NCBI GenBank assembly: GCA_028826165.1
Contig: JAPDFW010000058.1
Span: forward strand, 248,001 to 312,000
Direction: 5' to 3'
Length of the DNA stretch: 64,000 nt
Source: Anaeramoeba ignava
Lineage: Eukaryota > Metamonada > Anaeramoebidae
How positions within the stretch are numbered: the stretch's first letter is position 1; every line of letters begins with the position of its first letter. The notes beneath the pieces are model-generated. The model was not told the DNA's origin, made no database searches, and saw only the letters and a list, made by a program, of their open reading frames with translations. Position numbers and translations under genes: made by a program. Below are positions 55,937-64,000 of this stretch, in pieces.

Positions 55937-57472
55937 ATGCAAGCAGTTCAAACATTTGGTAGAAAAAGAACAGCAACAGCAGTTGCACATTGCAAACAAG
56001 GAAAAGGACTTCTTAAAATTAATGGAACTCCTGTTGATTTAATTGAACCTGAACCTTTAAGACTCAAAGTTTATGAACCTATTTTATTACTTGGTAAAGA
56101 TAAGTTCGCTAATCTTGATATTAGAGTTCGTGTTTCTGGTGGTGGTTCTATTTCAAGAATTTATGCTATTCGCCAAGCAATTTCAAGAGCAATTATTGCT
56201 TATTACCAAAAATGTAATTTAGAATTCATTTTACAATTCAATTCAATATTCAATTTAATATTTAATTCAATTCAATATTTAATATTCAATTCAATTCAAT
56301 ATTTAATTCAATTCAATATTTAATTCAATTCAATATTTAATTCAATTCAATATTCAATTCAATTCAATATTCAATTCAATTCAATTCAATTCAATTTAAT
56401 ATTCAACTCAATATTCAATTCAATTCAATTCAATTCAATTTAATATTCAATTCAATTCAATTCAATTCAATTCAATATTCAATTTAATTCAATTCAATTC
56501 AATATTCAATTCAAAATTTAATTCAATTCAATATTTAATTCAATTCAAAATTCAATTCAAAATTCAATTCAAAATTCAATTTAATATTCAATTCAAAATT
56601 CAATTCAAAATTCAATTTAATATTCAATTTAATATTCAATTCAAAAAAATTCAATTCAAAATTCAATTCAAAATTCAATTTAATATTTAATATTTAATAT
56701 TTAATTCAATTCAATATTTAATTCAATTCAATATTTAATTCAATTCAATATTTAATTCAATATTTAATATCAATTTAATATTTAATTCAATTCAATTCAA
56801 TATTCAATTCAATATTCAATTCAAAATTCAATTCAAAATTCAATTTAATATTCAATTCAAAATTCAATTCAAAATTCAATTCAAAATTCATTTAATATTT
56901 AATTTATTATTTAATTCAATTCAAAATTCAATCTAATATTTAATATCAATTTAATTCAATTTAATTCAATATTCAATTCAATTCAAAATTCAATTCAATT
57001 AAATTCAATTCAATATTTAATTCAATTCAAAATTCAATTCAATTCAATTCAATTCAATTCAATATTTAATATTTAATATTTAATATCAATCTAATATTCA
57101 ATTCAATACAATATTCAATTCAATTCAATACAATATTCAATTCAATTCAATTCAATATTTAATTCAATTCAAAATTCAATTAATATTTAATTTATTATTT
57201 AATTCAATATTCAATTCAAATCAATATTCAATTCAAATCAATTCAATTCAAATCAATTCAATTCAAATCAATTCAAAATTCAATCCAATATTTAATATTT
57301 AATTCATTTCAAATTATAAACAAAAGATGTTGATGAAGTTACAAAAAGAGAATTTAAAGATATTCTTATTAGTTATGACAGAAGTTTATTAGTTGCTGAT
57401 CCAAGAAGATGTGAACCAAAGAAATTTGGAGGAAGAGGTGCACGTGCAAGAAGACAAAAATCTTATCGATAA
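55937..57472 (+). CDS. RPS16: Ribosomal protein uS9 (RPS16)
   Basis: Two exons, 55937-56213 and 57327-57472, phase 1, 140 residues (human 146). uS9 lies in the head of the small subunit and its C-terminal tail contacts P-site tRNA. Blocks: [79 protein letters not shown] across the intron, [19 protein letters not shown] and the invariant C-terminus RARRQKSYR. The terminal Arg that touches tRNA is present. The start is the first ATG after the T-rich leader, and the length fits. The intron is 1.1 kb of ATTCA-type repeats. Confidence 0.97.
56214..57326 (+). repeat. uS9 intron of ATTCA pentamers
   Basis: 1,113-bp intron with GTAATT and AAAAG ends, filled with AATTCAATTCAATATTTAATT and related ATTCA/ATTTA units. 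A repeat family not seen elsewhere in the window. Confidence 0.85.
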
Positions 57473-58608
57473 TTTCTCTGTTCAGTTCTTTTAAAATCTC
57501 ATTTAATTTTCACTCATTTCCTTTTAAAAAAAAATAAGAAAAAGAACTTTGAATTTTTTTTAAACAATAACAAAATAACTACTAAAAAAATACAATTCAC
57601 AAAAACAAAAACAAAAACAAATAATTTTCCACAAATTTCTCTTCTTTCTTTCATTTTTTTTCACAATTATTTTTAGATAAAAAATACAAACAAATTCATT
57701 TTTTAAAAAAAATTTATTTCAATTTCATTTTCATTTTGAATTTAATCTGCTTTATTAACTAAAAGAAATCAAAAAAAATCAAGAAAAAAAAAGAAAATCA
57801 AAAAAAGAAAAAAAAAGAAAAGAAAAGAAGAAAAGAAGAATAACCATTTTTTTGAATCAAACCAAGTGAATAAAACAGATAAAAATGTAGAAGAACATAA
57901 ACTAAATCCACAATTTGTAAAAAAAAAAGGAATATGTTTTGAGAACATAATTTGGTTGTTTCCTTTTTCAAAATTGATTTTAAATTTGTATTTGAATTTG
58001 ATTTTAAATTTGAATTTAAATTTGTATTTGTATTTAAATTTGATTTTGAATTTGATTTTAAATTTGATTTTAATTTTAATTTGAATTTATATTTGTATTT
58101 GTATTTATATTTGATTTATATTTGTATTTGTATTTGTATTTGATTTTAAATTTGTATTTGAATTTGTATTTGTATTTGATTTTAAATTTGTATTTGTATT
58201 TGTATTTGTATTTGTATTTGTATTTGTATTTGTATTTGTATTTGTATTTGTATTTGTATTTGTATTTGTATTTGTATTTAGATTTATATTTAAATTTATA
58301 TTTGAATATGATTTTAAATTTATATTTGAATTTGTATTTGTATTTAAATTTATATTGATTTTGAATTTGTATTTGTATTTAAATTTGTATTTGTATTTGT
58401 ATTTGAATTTGAATTTAAATTTGAATTTAAATTTGTATTTATATTTGTATTTATATTTGTATTTGAATTTGTATTTGTATTTGTATTTGTATTTGTATTT
58501 GTATTTGTATTTGTATTTGTATTTGTATTTGTATTTGTATTTGTATTTAAATTTGTATTTAAATTTGAATTTAATTTTGAATTTGTATTTGCAGAATTGA
58601 TAAATTTT
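57473..58608. repeat. Spacer with TTTGTA hexamer array
   Basis: After the uS9 stop: A-rich sequence with an AAAAAC run (57599-57620). From 57980 to 58590 lies a long TTTGTA/TTTGAA/TTTAAA hexamer array. A short open piece at 57840-57975 (FESNQVNKTDKNVEEHKL) has no start codon or recognisable family, so I do not call a gene. Confidence 0.6.
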
Positions 58609-59349
58609 CTATTTTTCATTGATTTGATTCATTTGTTGTTTTTCAGCTTCTAATTTTCTAATAATTTCTTCTTTTTCAGATAAACTTTGTTTTAATGAGG
58701 CATTTTCTGCTAAAAGTTCTTGTAATTTTTCACTTAAAACTTTGTTTTCAATCTTCAATTCATCTGTTTCAACTTTCATTTCATCTAATTGTTTATTTAC
58801 AGTTTTCCTTTTTTTTGTCTTACAAAAATTTAATTAAAATTTAAAATATTTTTTTTTTGTCAAAAATTAATTGAATGAATTTTGAATTTAATGGTGTATT
58901 TGATTTATTACATTTTTCTTTTTGATTTTATTTGGTTGATTGTTTTGAGTTTGTTTGATCTGTTAAAAAAAATAAATAAAAAAAATTAATAAGAAAAATT
59001 AATTAAAAAAAAAAAAAGTGTGAAGAATTGACGAAAAAAAAAGAAAAAATTTTTTTGGGTGAATTTATTTGCTTTTTTTTTAAATAAAAAAAGTCAAACA
59101 AATTCAAAATAATGGGAAATGTTGTCAAAAAAATAAATGAATAAATAAATGAATTGAAATTTAATTCTTTGAATAAAAAATCAAACTTACTTTGCGATAA
59201 TTCAATAAACGGCAAACGTTACAAATTCGAGAAGATTGCCCAAATTCTTTGGATAATTCAACTAGTAAAGGTGAAGGTCTTGGTCTGGAAAAATCTATTA
59301 AAAGAGCTCCACAACAACAACAATGCGAATTTAATTCTGAATCGGACAT
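58609..59349 (-). CDS. Small Cys-rich, coiled-coil protein of unknown function
   Basis: Three exons, 59191-59349, 58912-58959 and 58609-58818, all phase 0 with GTAAGT/AACAG and GTAATA/GTAAG junctions, 138 residues. Residues 1-53 hold SHCCCCGALLIDFSRPRP (Cys10-13) and SSRICNVCRLLNYRK (Cys43, Cys46): two Cys pairs about 30 residues apart, a possible zinc site resembling the tail of treble-clef/FYVE folds. A short polar, basic linker (KIKKKNTKKRKTVNK) follows, then a Glu/Lys/Leu-rich coiled coil (LDEMKVETDELKIENKVLSE onward) to the stop. The layout could suit a DNA-binding or scaffold protein, but I do not recognise the family. Consistent phases and good splice sites support it as a real gene. 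Confidence 0.65.
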
Positions 59350-60339
59350 TTTTATCAAGAATTACAAAATTTCTAAATAATATTTTTATTCAAAAATGGA
59401 AAAAAATGACAATCTGTTTTATTAAAAAAAAAATAACAGAAAATTTTTAAAAATAAAAGCAAATCAAGAACAAATTGAAAGAGAAAAATAATAAAAATTT
59501 TTTTTTAATTTTTTTTTTCTTTTTCTTAAAAAAAAATTTTTTTGTTTTAGTTAAAATTTATTTTGTTATTTTTTATTCTTTTTGCTGATTTAATTTTATA
59601 GAAATGATCAGTAAAAGATCAAGATAATATTAAAAGCAAAAGCAATATAGAAATTTGTCAAAATAACCTTTAAAAATTTACAAAAATAATAAATAAAAAA
59701 AATTTTTTTAATTTTTTTTAATTTAAAATTTTTTTTTTCGACACTTGAATTAAATTCCTTTTTTTATTTCAATTAAGATCGATTAAATTAGTTTAAGGTA
59801 TTTGTTAAAAAAAAAGAAAGGAAAAAAATTTAGAAAAAAAAGCAATATTTTTCCATTTGATTTTTTTCAATATTTTCTTTCAATTATTTTTTTCGATTTT
59901 TTTTTCTTTCTTCGATTTTGTGAAGTGTTTTTTTTTTTTATCTTTAATTATTTTAAACAAACAAAAAAAAACAAAAACAAAACAGATTTTAAATATAAAT
60001 CTAATAAAGAAAATTTAAGTTGATTCATGATGAGTTTGATTTTTTTTTAAATTAAATTTTTATTTTTTATTTTTAATTCTATTTTTAAATGAATTGTTGT
60101 AAAATCGATTCACTTTTTTTGAAATTTTTATTATTTGAAAGAGAAATAAAATTGGATTAACACCCCTTTTTAGATTTTTTTTTTTAAATTTCTGATTAAT
60201 TTTTTTTATTTATTTTTTTTTTATTTTGGTTCGCTAATCCAAAAAATTTAATTAAAAAAAAAAAACAATAAAAAAATTTTTCTTCTTTTTATTTTTTTTA
60301 ATTAATTTTTTCTTCTTTTTCATTTTTTATTAAATTAAA
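59350..60339. other. Intergenic, no gene recognised
   Basis: Long A and T homopolymers with little else. A CATTTTTTTCCATTTTT element (59391-59410, minus strand) precedes the Cys-rich gene, and TCTTCTTTTTCATTTTTTA (60310-60328) precedes APC11. A small patch near 60100-60170 is slightly less AT-rich (TTAACACCCC), but I could not match it to any RNA. Confidence 0.4.
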
Positions 60340-62100
60340 ATGGAAGAAAAAAAAAGTAATTTAATTGTTACAATTAAAAAATGGCACACTGTTTCTTCTT
60401 GGACTTGGGGAGCTGGTGATGATAATTGTGGAATTTGTCAAATGCCTTTAGATGGTTGTGCACCAGAATGTCAATTTCCAGGAGATGATTGTCCTATTGG
60501 TACTTTCAATATTTGAACACTTAATTTTTAATATTAAATATAATATTAACTCCAAATATAATTTTAATATTAATTATAATATTAAATATAATTTTAAATA
60601 TTAAATATAATTTTAATATTAAATATAATTTTAATATTAAATATAATATTAAATATAATTTTAATATTAAATCTAATTCTAATTCTAATATTAAATATAA
60701 TTCTAATATTAAATCTAATTCTAATTCTAATTCTAATTCTAATTCTAATTCTAATTCTAATTCTAATTCTAATTCTAATTCTAATTCTAATTCTAATTCT
60801 AATATTAAATCTAATTCTAATTCTAATTCTAATTTTAATATTAATAAATATAATTTTAATATTAAATATAATTTTAATATTAAATATAATTTTTAATATT
60901 AAAATCTAATTATAATATTAAAATCTAATTATATCTATATTAATTCCAATTCACAATTCTAATTCTAATTCCAAATTCACCAATTTTTAATTTTAATATT
61001 AAATATAATTTTTAATTCTAATTCCCAATTCAATTTCACAATTCCTAATTCAATTTCAATTTCAATTCTAATTCTGAATTCACCAATTTCCAATTCTACA
61101 ATTACAATTTAATTCCAATTTACAATTTCCAATTCCAATTTAATACAATTTTCAATTCTGATTTCAATTATAATTTTAATATTAAAATATAATTCACAAT
61201 ATTAAATATAATTCAATTCTAATTTTAATTCCCAATTACAATTCTAATATTAAATATAATTTTAGTATTAAATCTAATTCTAAATTCTAATTCTAAATTC
61301 ACAATTACAATTCCACAATTCTGAACAATTCTCTAATTCAATTTACAATTCAAATTTTCTAAATTCCCAATTCTGAATTTCAATTTCAATTTCCAATTTA
61401 ATTTTAATTTTTAATATTAAATATAATATTAATTCTAAATGATTCTAATTTTAATTCTAATTCTAATTCTACAATATTAAATATAATTTTAATATTAAAT
61501 CCAATTCTACAATATTGATTCTAATTCCAATTCCAATTCTAATTTCTGAATTTCACAATTTCAATTCACAATTTCCAATTCTGAATTCCAATTCACAATT
61601 CTAATTCTAATTCACAATTCTAATTCACAATTCTAATTCTAATTCTACAATTCTGAATTTACAATTCTAATTCAACCAATTCTCTAATTCCAATTCCCAA
61701 TTTACAATTCTAATTCTAATTCAATTCACAATTCCAACAATATTAATTCAAATTCTAATTCCAATTCTATTAAATATAATTCTAATATTAAATCTAATTC
61801 TAATTCTAATATTAAATCTAATTCTAATTCCAATTCTAATTCTAATTCTAATTCTAATATTAAATTTAATTTTAATTTTAATTATAATTCTAATTCTAAT
61901 TCTAATTCTAATTCTAATTCTAATTCTAATTTTAAACAAAAAATTAAAAATAATAAATATTCTTGATAAATTTTTATTTAGTCTGGGGAAAATGCGGACA
62001 TAAATTTCATTTGGTTTGTATTAATACTTGGATTCAAAGAAATATTAATGAACCAACTTGCCCAATGTGTAGAGAACCATGGGAATTTCGAGATGATTAA
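60340..62100 (+). CDS. APC11: APC11, RING-H2 subunit of the anaphase-promoting complex
   Basis: Two exons, 60340-60499 and 61982-62100, phase 1, 92 residues (human 84). APC11 is the catalytic RING subunit that, with APC2, transfers ubiquitin to cell-cycle proteins. Seen: the N-terminal strand TIKKWHTVSSWTWGAGDDNC, which packs on the cullin; CGICQMPLDGCAPECQFPGD; DDCPIVWGKCGHKFHLVC across the splice site; and NEPTCPMCREPWEF at the end. All Cys and His ligands of the RING-H2, including the additional third-zinc cysteines typical of APC11, are present. RBX1 is excluded by the VWGKCGHKFH and CPMCREPW blocks. The intron is 1.5 kb of TCTAAT-type repeats. Confidence 0.95.
60500..61981 (+). repeat. 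APC11 intron of TCTAAT hexamers and AATATTAAATATAATTTT units
   Basis: 1,482-bp intron with GTACTT and TTTAG ends. It starts with TTAATATTAAATATAAT units, then TCTAAT hexamers, then a more degenerate middle (60950-61750) with AATTCACAATT and AATTCCAATT variants, then hexamers again. The most varied intron in the window. Confidence 0.8.
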
Positions 62101-62149
62101 AATTTTTCAATGATTTGATTTGATTTTAATTTTAATTTTAATTTTAATT

Positions 62150-63943
62150 TTAATTTTGATTATTAAATTTGTTAATTAATAAATCAAATAAATTTGGATA
62201 TGTTTGATTTAATTGAAAATAATCAATTCCAATTTCAATTTCATCAATTATTTCTTGTGTAATTTGAATTTCATCTTTAATTTGATTTGAATAAATCCAA
62301 TATTCAAATATTTCAAATGATTTATTACTTAATTCACTATAATCTGTAACTTTATTTGATTTATCATTTGTTACAGATAAAAACATTCCTCGATATAATT
62401 CACTTCTCATTATTAATATTAATTTAGGAAATTTATATTGTTTTTCTTTTCTTTCAATAATAAAATCTTTTTCATTTTCATTTTCATTTTCATTTAAATA
62501 AATTCTTTTCATTGTTTCTTCAATTTTTTCATTTAAATTTATAATTTCTTTAATTTCAGAATATAATTTTGGATTTATTATTCTGTTTGAATAAATCATT
62601 TCAAATATTTGATTTGATTCTTTAATTGATTTATTTGAAATAATTTCTTGAAGTTTTTCAATTTCATTTTCATTTTGATTTAATCTATATTTCAATATTA
62701 ATTTATGAGCTTCAATTATTTCTCCATTTTTGGTTTTAAATGAAATATTACAAAATTCTTTTCTTCCAAATAATTTTATCAAATCTTCTTCAAGATTGGA
62801 AAAAGGAGAAAGAAAAGGAGAATAATAAAGAAATGAATTAAAATCTCCACAAGAAAGATGATAATTAGAAATATCTTCATTAAATATTAATTTAGGAAGT
62901 TCAATTTGAATTGGAATTGATTGATCTTTTGTATCTCCACTTCCTAATTCACCAAATAAATTATGTCCAAATCCAATTAATTTCCCATTTGATGTCAAAA
63001 TCAAACTATGAATATATCCAACTGAAAAATCAAGAATATTATTATCATTTTCAAATAAAGATGATTTGATTTCAGTAAATTCATAAGTATTTTCATCTTT
63101 GCCAAGTCCATTATATTGATAATTTCCGCATGAATAAAATTTTCTTTTTGGATTTTGATTTTCATCTTCATTTTCAATCAACATTATTGAGTGATCATAT
63201 CCACATTGAATATCAATTATTTTGCCTTTTGGAATATTTTGGATTTTGGTTAATTTTTGGATTTTAGTTTCTTTTCTTGATTCTCCTAATCCAAGTTGAC
63301 CATTATAATTTTCTCCGCATCCAAATAATTCTTGATTTGAATTTAAAAGAAAAACATGAATTGAACAATTTCCTGAAAATATTTTAGAAACATTTTTCAT
63401 CATTAAAATTGGTTTTTCTGTTTTTGGAAGTTTTTTAGAATCAAAACCAACTTGACCATAGTTATTTGAACCAATTCCATAAGCATTTTGATTTGAAGTT
63501 AATAAGTAAATTGAATTAGCTCCAGCAACAATATCTTGAATTATTCTATCATTTGTATCTTCAATTAATAATGAAATGTTGATAAATTCATTTGGATTAT
63601 TTGGATTAATATCTTTTCCTTTGGCAAATACATTTCTTTCTATTGTTAAAATAGCTTCATTTTCAAAACCAACAGTTACTTTTTGAATATTTTCTTCAAT
63701 TTGGATTTTTTCAGGATTTTGTTTTGAATATTTTAAATATTCTATTGCTTTTCCATTTTTAAAAAGGAAAATTGTTGAATTATCTCCTGTTGAAATTTGT
63801 TTAATTTGTTTTTCATTTTCATTTTCATTTTCATTTTCATTTTCATTTTCAAATTTAAATTGAATTGGTTTTATTATTTCTTTTGGTTCATTTTTGAAAA
63901 GTTTTGGATTTTCATTTGAACCAAAAAATAAAATTTCATTCAT
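62150..63943 (-). CDS. RCC1-BTB domain protein
   Basis: Single exon, 597 residues, intact. The N-terminal ~365 residues form RCC1-type beta-propeller repeats: AYGIGSNNYGQVGFDS, LFGCGENYNGQLGLGES, FYSCGNYQYNGLGKDE and LIGFGHNLFGELGSGDTKDQ, each followed by hydrophobic strands. A BTB-like domain follows (about 375-450: FGRKEFCNISFKTKNG, then AHKLILKYR), and a second BTB-like half (about 490-590: KFPKLILIMRSELYRGMF; NKSFEIFEYWIYSNQ). Related RCC1-BTB proteins include animal IBtk and RCBTB1/2, which link to cullin-3. N-E repeats (AATGAA) occur at about 33-43 and 480-487. A truncated copy of its 3' end lies at 31943. The specific role is unknown. Confidence 0.88.
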   Translation of the reverse strand: MNEILFFGSNENPKLFKNEPKEIIKPIQFKFENENENENENENEKQIKQISTGDNSTIFLFKNGKAIEYLKYSKQNPEKIQIEENIQKVTVGFENEAILTIERNVFAKGKDINPNNPNEFINISLLIEDTNDRIIQDIVAGANSIYLLTSNQNAYGIGSNNYGQVGFDSKKLPKTEKPILMMKNVSKIFSGNCSIHVFLLNSNQELFGCGENYNGQLGLGESRKETKIQKLTKIQNIPKGKIIDIQCGYDHSIMLIENEDENQNPKRKFYSCGNYQYNGLGKDENTYEFTEIKSSLFENDNNILDFSVGYIHSLILTSNGKLIGFGHNLFGELGSGDTKDQSIPIQIELPKLIFNEDISNYHLSCGDFNSFLYYSPFLSPFSNLEEDLIKLFGRKEFCNISFKTKNGEIIEAHKLILKYRLNQNENEIEKLQEIISNKSIKESNQIFEMIYSNRIINPKLYSEIKEIINLNEKIEETMKRIYLNENENENEKDFIIERKEKQYKFPKLILIMRSELYRGMFLSVTNDKSNKVTDYSELSNKSFEIFEYWIYSNQIKDEIQITQEIIDEIEIGIDYFQLNQTYPNLFDLLINKFNNQN

Positions 63944-64000
63944 TTTTGAAAAGAAAAAAATGAAAAAAAATTTTTGAATTTTAATTTTAATTTTAATTTT
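63944..64000 (-). promoter_or_regulatory. Leader of the RCC1-BTB gene
   Basis: On the minus strand: AATTTTTTTTCATTTTTTTC directly before the ATG at 63943, the same T-run CAT element as before other genes. The window ends here. Confidence 0.35.

Noticed and set aside
57840-57975. Open piece FESNQVNKTDKNVEEHKL onward, looks protein-like
   Set aside because: No ATG, no clear splice partner and no recognisable family; kept only as a remark on the spacer.
59580-60170. Possible small RNA (C/D-box-like ATGATGA near 60027, CTGA near 60188, and a CCCC patch)
   Set aside because: Boxes are too far apart and no closing stem is seen; homopolymer-rich DNA gives such words by chance.
1-64000. Ciliate-type or other altered genetic code
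   Set aside because: TAA, TAG and TGA all occur as terminal stops of well-matched genes (Tom40 and uS9 TAA, PIG-N TAG, uL3 and membrin TGA), and none is needed as sense inside them.
1-64000. tRNA or rRNA genes
   Set aside because: No GC-rich cloverleaf, A/B-box pair or rRNA core segment was found by eye on either strand.

Overview
The window is nuclear DNA from an extremely AT-rich protist. Three things point to a eukaryote: GT...AG introns in most genes, cytosolic ribosomal protein genes broken by introns, and families found only in eukaryotes (Tom40, SNAREs, PX-BAR sorting nexin, GPI anchor synthesis, APC/C). TAA, TAG and TGA are all used as terminal stops (for example TAG in PIG-N, TGA in SAP30 and uL3), so the code looks standard. 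A pyrophosphate-dependent phosphofructokinase suggests an anaerobic or microaerophilic lifestyle. The mix of BTB-TLDc and RCC1-BTB proteins, an RNF213-like giant and N/Q/K/E-rich low complexity is most like an Anaeramoeba-type metamonad amoeba. That assignment is inference, about 0.6 confident.

Layout. 1-10190 (-): RNF213-like giant AAA+ protein, cut by the left edge and broken in frame many times. 10323-11990 (-): Tom40. 12127-17984 (-): PX-BAR sorting nexin with a very long Lys/Asp and D-K-Q-I repeat N-terminus. 17985-21078: 87-bp satellite. 21079-21654 (+): HEXIM-like protein. 22094-24844 (+): inward-rectifier K+ channel. 24970-27460 (-): POP1. 27500-28620: 143-bp satellite. 29001-33890 (+): two frame-broken BTB-TLDc genes flanking a truncated RCC1-BTB fragment. 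33891-37170: three further tandem repeats. 37264-38508 (+): membrin/GOSR2 SNARE. 38745-43706 (-): PPi-PFK in six exons. 43993-46926 (-): intronless PIG-N. 46990-49380: satellite with a ~600-bp higher-order period. 50037-51050 (+): a tiny SAP30-like gene. 51405-55726 (-): uL3 in six exons. 55937-57472 (+): uS9. 58609-59349 (-): Cys-rich/coiled-coil protein of unknown function. 60340-62100 (+): APC11. 62150-63943 (-): intact RCC1-BTB protein.

How the genes relate. They do not form an operon-like unit; this is an ordinary mix of housekeeping genes. The links are thematic: transcription and chromatin (HEXIM, SAP30), RNA processing (POP1), translation (uL3 and uS9 from a shared ~210-bp divergent promoter), endomembrane traffic (PX-BAR, membrin, PIG-N), organelle import (Tom40) and ubiquitin (RNF213-like, APC11, BTB proteins).

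The most notable points are: a HEXIM homologue in a protist; the giant repeat-bearing sorting nexin; an RNF213-like protein with one degenerate ATP site; a uL3 start codon split by an intron; long introns each filled with their own private short repeat; and a T-rich CAT element upstream of nearly every start codon. Exon boundaries were placed by hand from reading phase and family similarity. No database search was run.
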